From contig JAUHXC010000001.1 in the NCBI GenBank assembly GCA_030427205.1, forward strand, positions 372,001-436,000: a stretch of 64,000 nt of DNA, given 5' to 3'. Shown here piece by piece: positions 40,165 to 48,651 of the stretch. The translations under genes and the position numbers were made by a program. How positions within the stretch are numbered: the first letter of the stretch is position 1; each line of letters opens with the position of its first letter. The DNA comes from a bacterium. GTDB taxonomy: Bacteria > Myxococcota_A > Bradymonadia > UBA7976 > UBA1532. The notes beneath the pieces are model-generated. The model saw nothing but the letters and a program-made list of their open reading frames with translations. It was not told the origin of the DNA and did no database searches.

Positions 40165-40188
40165 GTTCATCGGCGATATACGATGAAC
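40165..40188 (-). promoter_or_regulatory. ArsR operator upstream of arsR
   Basis: A perfect inverted repeat: GTTCATCG, eight bases, CGATGAAC. The inner 16 bases ATCGGCGATATACGAT match the acr3 site. On the minus strand it overlaps a TATATC -10-like hexamer, so autoregulation is expected. It covers the alternative ATG 40170, which supports ATG 40155 as the start. Confidence 0.75.
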
Positions 40189-40265
40189 CGGTCGGGCAGC
40201 GCAAGCGCCGCGACGCGATGATCTGCGGGGCCCCGCAGGATATTCGCTGGAGGGATATGCCGCCG

Positions 40266-40625
40266 CTACATGGCGGCGTAGCGGACCTCGGCCTGCAGCA
40301 TGCGGCGGGTGGGGCGGTCGACGACCTCGCCCTGGGCCTCGGCCTTCTCTTCGGCGGCGCGCAGGCGGGCGTACTCCGAGCGCAAGAAGCCGCGCACGGC
40401 GCGCTCGAGGCGGTCGAAGCCGATGAGGGTGATGGCGTGGGTGGTATTGTTCACCCGCCGGTCGCTGGAGAGCAGGTACTCGGCGCGCCGGTTGATGGCG
40501 GCGGCGAGGGCGGGCACGTAGTCGATGAGTCGGGCGAGCCTGCGGGCGTCGGAGCGGGGGTCGCGCAGCAGTCCGAGGACCCGCCGTCCGATGAAAAACA
40601 CGTCATCCGTCGTCGCCAGATACAT
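40266..40625 (-). CDS. Small HDOD-like protein
   Basis: A 119-residue protein. [21 protein letters not shown] (residues 31-51) and [19 protein letters not shown] (59-77) recall the beginning of an HDOD domain, in which a DPALAxxILRxAN helix is followed by an AI..LG helix. Only the first half of a normal HDOD domain is present, so it is a short or truncated member, or an unrelated helical protein. A GAGG site precedes ATG 40625. It stands alone between arsR and the transporter. Confidence 0.5.
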   Translation of the reverse strand: MYLATTDDVFFIGRRVLGLLRDPRSDARRLARLIDYVPALAAAINRRAEYLLSSDRRVNNTTHAITLIGFDRLERAVRGFLRSEYARLRAAEEKAEAQGEVVDRPTRRMLQAEVRYAAM

Positions 40626-40843
40626 CGCTCGACCTCGTTCTTGAGTGACCCAGAGGGACCGACCCTGGTCCCCGGCAGCGCCCGAGATGGCATCTCATCG
40701 GCTACACCCCATGCATCGGCAGAATGGCCGGCGGCTTGAGGGCGGGCCCGTAATTTTTCTCGAATTGCTTATGCGGCGAGGGCCGGCGGGCGCGCGACGG
40801 CCGGGCGAGGCCGGGGGCCGCGGTTGCGCAATACGCGGCGGTG

Positions 40844-40859
40844 TGGCACGCCGATGGCA
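40844..40859 (+). promoter_or_regulatory. Sigma-54 promoter of the DASS transporter
   Basis: TGGCACGCCGATGGCA matches TGGCAC-N5-TTGCA, with GG and GC exactly ten bases apart. Transcription should begin near 40870, leaving about 13 bases before ATG 40883 with GGGAG as ribosome site. An AT-rich tract at about 40750-40773 lies where IHF-type bending sites often sit. This is one of the best -24/-12 matches in the window. Confidence 0.65.
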
Positions 40860-40882
40860 CCGTTTCGGCGCGGGAGTGGTCG

Positions 40883-42364
40883 ATGAGCGTGCAGTCCTAC
40901 AGCCCGCCCGCCCCCGAGGCCCGCGGCCGCTCGGCCCGCGTCGGGCTGTGGCTCGGCCTCGGTCTGGCGGGGCTCGTCCTGCTGCTGCCCCAGGCGGAGG
41001 GGCTGTCGGTGCCCGGTCAGCGGCTGGCGGCGGTGACCGCGCTGATGGCGGCGTGGTGGATGACCGAGGCGGTGCCCATCGCCATCGTCGCGCTGCTGCC
41101 GCTGGTGCTGTTCCCCCTCGCCGACATCGCGCCGGCGAAGCTGGTGGCCCCGCAGTACGGGCACGATCTGGTGTGGCTCTTCTTCGGCGGCTTTCAGCTG
41201 GCCTTCGCCATCGAGCGCTGGAACCTGCATCGGCGCATCGCCCTGGCCCTGGTGCGGGTGGCGGGCACCCAGGCCGACCGGCTGGTGCTCGGCTTCATGC
41301 TGGCCTCGGGGCTCTTGTCGATGTGGCTGCTCAATACGTCGACGACGCTGATGATGCTGCCGGTGGCGATGGCGGTGGCCCGGGCGATCGAGCCCGACGA
41401 GCCCCACGGCGGTCCGTTCGGCAAGGCGCTGATGCTGGGGCTGGCCTACGCGGCGAGCGTGGGCGGCATGGCGACCTATCTGGGCACGGCGCCCAACGGC
41501 GTCTTCCGCGGCGTCGGCCAGACCTTCGGCGTCGACGTGGCCTTCGGCGACTGGATGATCTTCGCCGCGCCGCTGTCGCTGCTGCTCATCGGGCTGATCT
41601 GGCTGTATCTGACCCGGCTGGCCTTCCCCGTCGGGCGGCGCGACCTGCCGGCGGATCATCCGGCCCGCGCGGCCCTGTCGCAGCGGCTGGGGGCCTGGTC
41701 GCCGGCGGAGAAGCGCATCGCGGTGATCTTCGTGCTGGCGGTGGCCGCCTGGGTGAGCCGCCGCTGGGTCATCGCCGGCCTGGGCTTCGAGAAGAACGCG
41801 ATCACCGATACGACGGTGGCCATCGCGGTGGCCGCGGCGCTGTTCTTGCTGCCGACGCCGGTCTCCCGCGACGATCGGCGCACGGCGCGGCTGATGGACT
41901 GGCAGACGGCGACCCGCACCCCGTGGCACATCCTGCTGTTGTTCGGCGGCGGCTTCGCGCTGGCCAAGGGCTTTCAGGAGACCGGGCTGAGCGTCTGGCT
42001 GGGCGCGCGCATGGCGGAGACGGTGTCGGGCTGGCCGCTGCCGCTGGTGATCCTGGGGGTGGTGCTGTTCATGACCTTCCTCACCGAGGTCACCTCGAAC
42101 ACCGCCACGGCGACGGTGCTCCTGCCGGTGGTCGGCGGGCTGGCCATCGCGATGGGCATCGATCCGGCGCTCTTGTTGATCCCGGCGACCCTGGCGGCGT
42201 CGTGCGCGTTCATGTTGCCGGTGGCGACGCCGCCCAACGCGGTCGTCTACGGGTCGGAGATGCTGAGCATGGGCGACATGGCCCGGGCGGGGCTGTGGAT
42301 CAACATCGGCAGCGGGGTGGTGATCACCGCCTGGATGCTGACCTGGGGCGCCTGGACGCTCTGA
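40883..42364 (+). CDS. Dicarboxylate/anion symporter, DASS (SLC13) family
   Basis: A 493-residue membrane protein with about eleven hydrophobic segments. Two SNT-like sodium-site motifs are visible: LLNTSTTLMMLP (about residues 150-161) and VTSNTATATVLLP (about 409-421); the second half also has ATPPNAVVYGS, typical of the C-terminal hairpin. WWMTEAVP near residue 60 is a strong family signature. Family members import di- or tricarboxylates or sulfate with sodium; the exact substrate cannot be read here. The start was set at ATG 40883, 13 bases after the predicted sigma-54 start site, rather than ATG 40841. Confidence 0.88.
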   Translation: MSVQSYSPPAPEARGRSARVGLWLGLGLAGLVLLLPQAEGLSVPGQRLAAVTALMAAWWMTEAVPIAIVALLPLVLFPLADIAPAKLVAPQYGHDLVWLFFGGFQLAFAIERWNLHRRIALALVRVAGTQADRLVLGFMLASGLLSMWLLNTSTTLMMLPVAMAVARAIEPDEPHGGPFGKALMLGLAYAASVGGMATYLGTAPNGVFRGVGQTFGVDVAFGDWMIFAAPLSLLLIGLIWLYLTRLAFPVGRRDLPADHPARAALSQRLGAWSPAEKRIAVIFVLAVAAWVSRRWVIAGLGFEKNAITDTTVAIAVAAALFLLPTPVSRDDRRTARLMDWQTATRTPWHILLLFGGGFALAKGFQETGLSVWLGARMAETVSGWPLPLVILGVVLFMTFLTEVTSNTATATVLLPVVGGLAIAMGIDPALLLIPATLAASCAFMLPVATPPNAVVYGSEMLSMGDMARAGLWINIGSGVVITAWMLTWGAWTL

Positions 42365-42370
42365 GCGCCG

Positions 42371-42565
42371 TCAGGCGTGAAGCTGCTGCCGCCGTGAGGG
42401 GCGCCGCCGCGGCTGCTCGGGGTAGGGTGACATCGGGCCGGCCACCCGCGCGCCGGCGCCGGGCATGGGCAGCGGGCGGCCGCATTCGAGGCACGCCGGG
42501 CGCTCGACGACGCCGTGGTCGAAGAGGAAGGCGCGGGCGTCGCAATCGGGGCAGTGCAGCATCAT
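42371..42565 (-). CDS. Small zinc-ribbon protein
   Basis: A 64-residue protein with two knuckles, CPDC (residues 5-8) and CLEC (25-28), a single zinc ribbon, followed by an Arg/Pro-rich tail. Two adjacent ATGs follow a GAGG site. Convergent with the transporter gene, six bases apart. Likely a small regulator or adaptor; function unknown. Confidence 0.65.
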   Translation of the reverse strand: MMLHCPDCDARAFLFDHGVVERPACLECGRPLPMPGAGARVAGPMSPYPEQPRRRPSRRQQLHA

Positions 42566-42670
42566 GGTGGACCTCGGGCGATGGGCTGGGCCGGCTCGGC
42601 GGCGAGACGTGCTGTTTTGGGCTCATCGTTCAGAGGGCCGAGCCATGGGGTGGGTTACACCGGTGACGGT

Positions 42671-43927
42671 TCACTGCGGCCCGTGCAGGCCGTGCTTCTT
42701 GAGCAGCTCGCGCAGGTAGTAACGGGTCAGCCCCGCCCGGCGGGCGCTGCGGCTGATGTTGCCGCCGTGCTCGGCGAGCAGGTGCTCGAGGTAGAGCGCC
42801 TCGAAGTGCTCGAGCACCGCCTTGCGCGCGTCTTTGAAGGGCGCGTCGAGGGGCAGCGAGACGCTGGGCGGCGCCCGGTCGACGGCGTCGAGCATCAGCG
42901 CCTCGACCTCGAGCAGCGGGCGATCGGCGAGGCCCACGGCGCGCACGAGCGTATTGCGCAGCTCGCGTACGTTGCCCGGCCAGTCGCGCTCGACGAGCGC
43001 GGCGAGCGCCGGCGCGGTGAGCCGGCTGGGCGGGCTGTCGCCGGCGAGCTCGGCGAGCAGGTGCTCGGCGAGCAGCGGGATGTCGTCCCGGCGGTCGCGC
43101 AGCGGCGGCAGGCGCAGGTGCACCCCGCCGATGCGGAAGTAGAGGTCTTCGCGAAAGGCGCCGGCCTCGACCATCGCCGCCAAGTCGCGGTGGGTGGCGG
43201 CGATGACCCGCACGTCGATCCGGATGACGGCGCCCCCGCCGACCCGGGTCAGCTCGCGCCGCTCGAGCACCCGCAGCAGCCGCGGCTGCAGCTCGGCGTC
43301 GAGCTCGCCGATCTCGTCGAGGAAGACCGTGCCGCCGTCGGCCTGCTCGAAGAGCCCGCGGTGGCGGTTGAAGGCGCCGGTGAACGCGCCCTTCTCGTGG
43401 CCGAAGAGCGTGCTCTCGATGAGGTCGCGCGGCATCGCCGAGCAGTCGATGACCACGAACGGCCGGTGGCGTCGATGGCTGTGGCGGTGGATGGCGCGGG
43501 CGACGAGCTCTTTGCCGGTGCCCGTCTCCCCCTGAAGCAGCACGGCGAGCTCGGAGGGCGCGACCCGTTCGAGCTGGCCGAAGAGCGTCTGCATCGGCGC
43601 CGAGCGGCCGATGACGGCGCCGAAGCGCTCACGGGCCCGGGGGCGGGGCGCGCTGCACAGCTCGAGCGCGCTCTGCCCGATGTGCAGCACCGCGCCGGGC
43701 GCGGCGACGGCGCTGTGCACCCGCAGGTCGCCATGGCGCACCGCCCCGTCGAGCGCGTCGACCCGCACCCCGCCGTCGACCGGGGTCAGCCGCAGGTGCC
43801 GCTCGGCGACGTCGGGGTCGGCGAGCACCACCGCACAGGCCGGCGATCGGCCGATGAGCAGCGGGCGGTCGAGCGGGCGGCGCAGGCCGGCGTCGGGGCC
43901 GTCGAGCAGGTGAACGCAGAGGGTCAT
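42671..43927 (-). CDS. FHA-domain sigma-54-dependent transcription activator
   Basis: A 418-residue activator. The N-terminal ~95 residues form an FHA domain ([25 protein letters not shown], quoted as [11 protein letters not shown] and AERHLRL) that reads phosphothreonine. The AAA+ domain has GETGTGKE (Walker A), GAFTGA (sigma-54 contact loop) and FLDEIGEL (Walker B), and the C-terminus is a short Fis-type helix-turn-helix ([20 protein letters not shown]). FHA-type activators are characteristic of myxobacteria and relatives and respond to Ser/Thr kinases; a kinase is encoded at 60318-62699. Candidate targets are the sigma-54 promoters in this window. Confidence 0.95.
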   Translation of the reverse strand: MTLCVHLLDGPDAGLRRPLDRPLLIGRSPACAVVLADPDVAERHLRLTPVDGGVRVDALDGAVRHGDLRVHSAVAAPGAVLHIGQSALELCSAPRPRARERFGAVIGRSAPMQTLFGQLERVAPSELAVLLQGETGTGKELVARAIHRHSHRRHRPFVVIDCSAMPRDLIESTLFGHEKGAFTGAFNRHRGLFEQADGGTVFLDEIGELDAELQPRLLRVLERRELTRVGGGAVIRIDVRVIAATHRDLAAMVEAGAFREDLYFRIGGVHLRLPPLRDRRDDIPLLAEHLLAELAGDSPPSRLTAPALAALVERDWPGNVRELRNTLVRAVGLADRPLLEVEALMLDAVDRAPPSVSLPLDAPFKDARKAVLEHFEALYLEHLLAEHGGNISRSARRAGLTRYYLRELLKKHGLHGPQ

Positions 43928-44114
43928 CGCCGGCAGTCTATCCCATGGGGCCCGTCAGCGGGCGGCGGAGAGCGCGGGTCGACGCCCGGTGGAGACTCGG
44001 GCCGCGGCAGAAAAAACGCGCCGGATCAGATCGTGATGCGGGTGTGGCCCGTAGCGGCCGGCGTCGCCGGCCGAGGCCGGCGCGCTCGCACCGAACCCGA
44101 ACGAGGAGATCAGC

Positions 44115-44444
44115 ATGTTCCGCCGTATCCGCCCGCACCAGATGCCCCTGCCCCGCATGCACCCGCCCGCCGCGCTCGCCGCCCTGCTCTGCGCGTGCCT
44201 GCTGCCCGCCGTCGCCTTCGCCGAGGGCGACCCGGCGCCGGCGCCGACCCCCGCCGCCGAGGCGCCGGCCGTACAGTACGCGCCGGTGACCGAGCACGAC
44301 TTCGACCCCGAGGACGTCGAGGGGCGCACCAAGAACCCCGACGGCGACTGGGTGCAGGGGCGGGCGGGCACGGCGCCGGGCTCGCTGATCCGCATCCGCA
44401 CCACCTTCAACCCCGAGCTGCTGCAGAGCGCGCAGGACATCTGA
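44115..44444 (+). CDS. Small secreted protein
   Basis: A 109-residue protein with an Arg/His-rich n-region, hydrophobic core LAALLCACLLPAVAFA and an Ala-x-Ala cleavage site. The mature part is about 70 residues with a Pro/Ala-rich start and a TKNPDGDWVQGRAGTAPGSL core. A GAGGAG site precedes the ATG. No family was recognised. A strong hairpin starts nine bases after its stop. Confidence 0.7.
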   Translation: MFRRIRPHQMPLPRMHPPAALAALLCACLLPAVAFAEGDPAPAPTPAAEAPAVQYAPVTEHDFDPEDVEGRTKNPDGDWVQGRAGTAPGSLIRIRTTFNPELLQSAQDI

Positions 44445-44452
44445 GCGCCCTG

Positions 44453-44492
44453 TGGATCGAATTCGTGTCCGACTCGACATGAATTCGATCCA
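44453..44492. terminator. Long inverted repeat after the small secreted protein gene
   Basis: TGGATCGAATTC and GAATTCGATCCA form a perfect 12-bp stem, and GTGTC/GACAT continues it by five pairs (one G-U) around a six-base loop CGACTC. It begins nine bases after the stop at 44444. There is no T tract, so it may terminate weakly, protect the message 3' end, or be an operator; AT content inside the arms is higher than in the surroundings. Confidence 0.5.
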
Positions 44493-44541
44493 AAGGCGCC
44501 GATTCAAGGCCGCGGGGCCCCGATCCGGGGCGTTTTTGACC

Positions 44542-44557
44542 TGGCACGGCCCTCGCA
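44542..44557 (+). promoter_or_regulatory. Candidate sigma-54 promoter of the DUF2914 gene
   Basis: TGGCACGGCCCTCGCA matches TGGCAC-N5-TTGCA with correct GG-GC spacing, just after a TTTTT tract. The predicted start of transcription is near 44568, leaving about 70 bases of leader before ATG 44641. Confidence 0.6.
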
Positions 44558-44640
44558 CTCCCTCCTGGCAACCGCGGCTCCCGGCGACCGCGCCGAACGC
44601 CGCCGACATCAACCACGACTCGAAGACCCGGGAGGTCCCC

Positions 44641-45123
44641 ATGCTCCGCTTCAACGCCCTCGCCGCCCTGCTCGCTACGGCCCTGTTCACCTTCGCCGGC
44701 CCGGCCTTCGCCGGCCCCGGCGCCGCCGGCCACCTCTCCGACGCGGGCGTCTCGCCGGCCGCCGAGATCCTGCCCGAAGTGACGCTCATCGAGACGGGCA
44801 CCGGCATCGCCGACAGACAGCTGGTGGGTGAAGGCGCCCGCTTCGAAGCCGACGGCGGCCGGGTCTACGCCCGCATCGTCGTCGACAACCCCGGCCCGAA
44901 GGCGGCGCTGGCCATGGTCTGGCGCCGGGACGGGCGGATCATCCAGTCGCTGCCGGTGAACGTGGGCACGAGCCCGCGCTGGCGCACCTGGTCGTACAAG
45001 ACGCTGGGCAAGCGCGACGTGGGCCAGTGGACGGTGGAGGTGCTCGACGCGGAGGGCACGGCCATCGCCCGGGCCGCCTTCACCGTGGTCGCGCCGGTGG
45101 CCGCCGTCTCCCTCGCCCGGTGA
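44641..45123 (+). CDS. Secreted DUF2914-domain protein
   Basis: A 160-residue protein with a signal peptide (LAALLATALFTFAGPAFA) and a C-terminal DUF2914-like domain: VYARIVVDNPGPKAALAMVWRRDG near the start, then a VNVGTSPRWRTWSYKTL segment and QWTVEVLDAEGTAIARAAFTV. Members are small beta-rich periplasmic or surface modules of unknown role, common in delta-type proteobacteria. A GGGAGG site precedes ATG 44641. The frame is open upstream to 44452, but that part is across the hairpin and promoter and is not coding. Confidence 0.8.
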   Translation: MLRFNALAALLATALFTFAGPAFAGPGAAGHLSDAGVSPAAEILPEVTLIETGTGIADRQLVGEGARFEADGGRVYARIVVDNPGPKAALAMVWRRDGRIIQSLPVNVGTSPRWRTWSYKTLGKRDVGQWTVEVLDAEGTAIARAAFTVVAPVAAVSLAR

Positions 45124-45147
45124 TCGTCACCGGGCTGGTTCTCTGCT

Positions 45148-45207
45148 CCCTCGCCGCGGCGTCGGCACCTCGCATTCCCCACCGCGAACCGGTGGCCGCG
45201 GCGAGGG
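45148..45207. terminator. Bidirectional terminator-like hairpin
   Basis: CCCTCGCCGCGGC (45148-45160) and GCCGCGGCGAGGG (45195-45207) form a perfect 13-bp inverted repeat with a 34-base loop, between the convergent DUF2914 gene and transketolase gene. GGTTTCTC follows on the plus strand; there is no clean T tract. Confidence 0.55.
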
Positions 45208-45253
45208 GGTTTCTCCGGCAGAGCTGGAAGGCGCTGGCCTGGAAGACGCTGGC

Positions 45254-47296
45254 TCAGCGATCGAGCAGGGCCATCACCTTCGCGGCGACCGCCTTGCCGG
45301 TGAAGCCGAACTGCTCGGCGAGCACCGCGGCGGGCGCCGAGGCCCCGAAGCGGTCGAGGCCGATGCACAGCCCGCCCCGCCCCGCGTAGGCCCGCCACGG
45401 GCCGGTGACCCCCGCCTCGACGGTGACCACCTTCGCGCCCGCGGGCAGCAGCCCGTCGCGATACGCGGCGTCCTGCTGCTCGAAGAGGTTGACGCTGGGC
45501 ATCGACACCACCCGCACCCGCCGCCCCTGCGCGGTCAGATCGGCGGCGGCCTCGACGCAGAGGTGCAGCTCGCTGCCGGTGCCGACGAGCACCACCTCGG
45601 GGTCGGCGTGCTCGATCACCGCGTAGCCCCCCTTCCAGACATCCCGCGGCGCGAAGCCCCTGGGCCGCTCGATGGTCGGCACGCCCTGCCGGGTCAGCGC
45701 CATGGCCACCGGGCCCTTCGCCTGCTCGAGCGCGTAGGCCCAGGCCAGCGCCACCTCGAGCCCGTCGGCCGGGCGGAAGTCCACCAGCCCGGGGATGACC
45801 CGCAGCGCCCACATGTGCTCCACCGGCTGGTGGGTCGGGCCGTCTTCGCCGAGGAAGATCGAGTCGTGGGTGAAGACGAAGGTATTGGGGATGTGGCTCA
45901 GCGCCGCGAGCCGGATCGCCGGGCGGCAGTAGTCGCTGAAGACCAAAAAGGTGCCCGAGAAGGGCTTGACCCCGCCGTGCAGCACCATGCCGTTGGTCAG
46001 CGAGCCCATGGCGTGCTCGCGGATGCCGAAGTGGATCTGGCGGCCGTCGTAGCCGAACGCGGCCGGGCCGTCCCGCCGCGGGTCGCCGAGCAGCCCGGCG
46101 GCCTTCAGCGCGACGCCGTTGCTGCCGGTGAGGTCGGCCGATCCGCCGACGAGCGCGGGCACCGCGGCGTAGGCCGCCTGCAGCACCGCGGCGCTGAGCT
46201 TGCGGGTGGCGTTGGGCGTCTCCGGCAGCGCGGCGATCAGCTGCTCGACCAGATCGCCCGGCGTGGCGGTGGTCCACAGCGCGTCGTAGGTGGCGGCGGC
46301 CTCGGGGTTGCGCATGCGCCAGCCGTGCAGCGCGCTCTCCCAGTTGGCGTGCTCGCGGGCCTTGCGGTTCTTGGACGCGGTGAACCAGTCGCGCACCGCG
46401 CCGGGCACGTGAAACGGCGTGCGATCGGCCCAGCCGAGGTTGGCCTTGGTCGCCGCGAGCTCCGCGTCGCCCAGCGGGCTGCCGTGCACGCCCGAGGTGT
46501 CGACCTTGTTCGGGCTGCCCCAGCCGATGTGCGTGCGGCAGATGATGATCGTCGGCCGGCGCTCTTCGGCCTCGGCGGCCTTCAGCGCGCCGCGGATCGC
46601 GTTGTGGTCGTGGCCGTCGGCGTACTCGACCCGCCAGCCGAGCGCGGCGAAGCGCTGGGCGACGTCCTCGGAGAACGCGAGCCCCACGTCGCCGTCGATG
46701 GTGATCTTGTTGTCGTCGTAGAGCCAGACGAGGTTGTCGAGGCCCCAGTGCCCGGCCATCGAGGCCGCCTCGGCAGAGACACCCTCCATGAGGTCGCCGT
46801 CGGAGCACAGCGCGAAGACCCGCTGGGTCATCGGCCGAAACGCGTCGCCTTCGACAACAGTGCGCGCGTCGAGCATCTTGGCGGCGAGCGCCATGCCCAC
46901 CGAGTTTGCGACCCCCTGCCCCAGCGGGCCGGTGGTGGTCTCGATGCCCGGGGTCTCGTGCACCTCGGGGTGGCCCGGGGTGATGCTGCCCCACTGGCGG
47001 AAGCGCTTGAGGTCGCCCATCTCGACCCCGTAGCCCCACAGGTGCAGCAGGCTGTAGATCAGCGCCGAGGCGTGGCCGCAGGAGAGCACGAAGCGGTCGC
47101 GGGCGGCCCAGTCGGGCGCGTCGGGGTCGAAGCGCAAGAACTCGTGCCACAGCACGAACGCCAGGTCGGCCTGGCCCATGGGCGCGCCGGGATGCCCCGA
47201 GTTGGCCTTCTCGACCATGTCGGCGGCGAGCAGGCGGATGGTGGTCACGATCTCGCGGCGCAGGTCGTCGTCGAGCGGCGTGGGGTCGAGCGGCAT
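45254..47296 (-). CDS. tkt: Transketolase
   Basis: A 680-residue thiamine-diphosphate enzyme. SGHPGAPMGQADLAF (residues 33-47), TTGPLGQGVANSVGMA, GDGDLMEGVS (the TPP motif), and FREHAMG-type donor binding segment (HFGIREHAMGSLTNG) are all present; the C-terminal domain follows. It moves two-carbon ketol units in the pentose phosphate or Calvin pathways. A GAGGAG site precedes ATG 47296. Length is normal. It is a single gene here. Confidence 0.97.
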   Translation of the reverse strand: MPLDPTPLDDDLRREIVTTIRLLAADMVEKANSGHPGAPMGQADLAFVLWHEFLRFDPDAPDWAARDRFVLSCGHASALIYSLLHLWGYGVEMGDLKRFRQWGSITPGHPEVHETPGIETTTGPLGQGVANSVGMALAAKMLDARTVVEGDAFRPMTQRVFALCSDGDLMEGVSAEAASMAGHWGLDNLVWLYDDNKITIDGDVGLAFSEDVAQRFAALGWRVEYADGHDHNAIRGALKAAEAEERRPTIIICRTHIGWGSPNKVDTSGVHGSPLGDAELAATKANLGWADRTPFHVPGAVRDWFTASKNRKAREHANWESALHGWRMRNPEAAATYDALWTTATPGDLVEQLIAALPETPNATRKLSAAVLQAAYAAVPALVGGSADLTGSNGVALKAAGLLGDPRRDGPAAFGYDGRQIHFGIREHAMGSLTNGMVLHGGVKPFSGTFLVFSDYCRPAIRLAALSHIPNTFVFTHDSIFLGEDGPTHQPVEHMWALRVIPGLVDFRPADGLEVALAWAYALEQAKGPVAMALTRQGVPTIERPRGFAPRDVWKGGYAVIEHADPEVVLVGTGSELHLCVEAAADLTAQGRRVRVVSMPSVNLFEQQDAAYRDGLLPAGAKVVTVEAGVTGPWRAYAGRGGLCIGLDRFGASAPAAVLAEQFGFTGKAVAAKVMALLDR

Positions 47297-47432
47297 CGGT
47301 GACTCCTCGGGTCGGGGCTGAGGATCGGGGCTGGGCCCCGGGGGGCGCTGTGCGCGCGCAGGATGCACGCCGACCGGCGGCGCGACAAGCCCCGGATGTT
47401 CGTGCTACCCATCGGCACTGTGGAGCGACTGC

Positions 47433-47451
47433 GGATCACCGCGTGTGATCC
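47433..47451. promoter_or_regulatory. Inverted repeat upstream of the methyltransferase gene
   Basis: GGATCAC-CGCGT-GTGATCC, a perfect 7-bp inverted repeat 25 bases before ATG 47476. A candidate operator between the divergent transketolase and methyltransferase genes. Confidence 0.4.
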
Positions 47452-47475
47452 CCAAAACCGACTTCGAGCGGCGCC

Positions 47476-48651
47476 ATGTCCGACCCCGTCACCCATCAGT
47501 ACACCGCCCACCCCTACCCCGAGCCGGGGGTCGACCTCGATCGGCGGGTGAGCCTCAACGACCCGGGCACGTTCTCGACGCTGTACTGGCCCGACCGGCC
47601 CCGGCGCGGCGGGCTCGAGATATTGGTGGCCGGCTGCGGCACCGTCGAGGCGGCGGCCCTCGCCCGGCGGCACCCCGACGCGCAGGTGGTGGGCATCGAC
47701 GTCAGCCGCACCGCGCTCGCGCAGCAGCGCACGACGGCGGCGACCCACGGGCTGGTCAACCTCGAGCTCATCGAGCTGCCGGTGGAGCGGGCCGGCGAGC
47801 TGCAGCGGCGCTTCGACTTCATCAGCGTGGCCGGCGTGCTGCACCACCTGGCCGATCCGACCGCGGGGCTGGCGGCCCTCGGCGGCGCGCTGCGCAAGCA
47901 GGGGGTCATCTCGGCGGCGGTCTACGGGCGCCACGCCCGGGCGGGGCTCAACGCGCTGCAGGCGACGCTGTCGGCGATGGGGCTCGACCGGCAGACCGCG
48001 AGCGGCCGGCAGACGGCGCGCCAGGTCATCGCGGCGCTGTCGCCGCAGCATCCGGCCTATGGCTGGATGGCGCGCACCGGCGAGAGCGGCGCGATCGACG
48101 CCCACCTGATCGACGCCTTCCTGCCCGCCCGCGAGGCGACCTTCGACGTGCCGGCGGTGCTGGCGATGGTCGAAGACGCCGGGCTCGATTTTCAGGGCTG
48201 GCTGCAGAACGCGCCGTATCACCCCGACGCGCTCTTCGTGCCCGGCAGCCCGGCCCACGTGGCGCTCGAGAAGCTGCCCGCCGCCGAGCGCTGGGCCGCC
48301 TGCGCCCGGCTGACCGCGCCGCTGGACCACTGGTTCGTCGCCTGCCGCGCCGACCGCCCGGGGCGCTGGCGGGTCGACTGCGACGCCGACGATCTGCTGG
48401 CCTGGGTCATCGGCCGGCGCTATCCGACCGGGGTGCGCCACCCGCCGCTGCCCTACGACCCCCGCGACCCGCTGCAGGAGGCCCTGTACCGGCCCATCGA
48501 CGGCCGGCGCACGGTGCGCGAGGTGCTCGTCGCCGCCGGCCTGCAGGGGGACTATCAAGCCCAGGTCGCCCTGGCCCGACGCTTCATCCGCCATCTGTGG
48601 CGCAAGGACGCGATCTACGTGGTGCTGCCCGGCGAAGAGGCCGCACGGTGA
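47476..48651 (+). CDS. Class I SAM-dependent methyltransferase
   Basis: A 391-residue methyltransferase. ILVAGCGTVEAA (about residues 49-60) is the SAM-binding motif I; VVGIDVS follows as motif II; and VLHHLADPTAGLAALGGALR is the usual post-motif III segment. About 170 C-terminal residues form an additional domain with ALYRPIDGRRTVREVL near the end, resembling PqqD-like or a small-molecule methyltransferase extension. It is followed by an overlapping lipoprotein gene (GTGA). The substrate is unknown. Confidence 0.8.
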   Translation: MSDPVTHQYTAHPYPEPGVDLDRRVSLNDPGTFSTLYWPDRPRRGGLEILVAGCGTVEAAALARRHPDAQVVGIDVSRTALAQQRTTAATHGLVNLELIELPVERAGELQRRFDFISVAGVLHHLADPTAGLAALGGALRKQGVISAAVYGRHARAGLNALQATLSAMGLDRQTASGRQTARQVIAALSPQHPAYGWMARTGESGAIDAHLIDAFLPAREATFDVPAVLAMVEDAGLDFQGWLQNAPYHPDALFVPGSPAHVALEKLPAAERWAACARLTAPLDHWFVACRADRPGRWRVDCDADDLLAWVIGRRYPTGVRHPPLPYDPRDPLQEALYRPIDGRRTVREVLVAAGLQGDYQAQVALARRFIRHLWRKDAIYVVLPGEEAAR

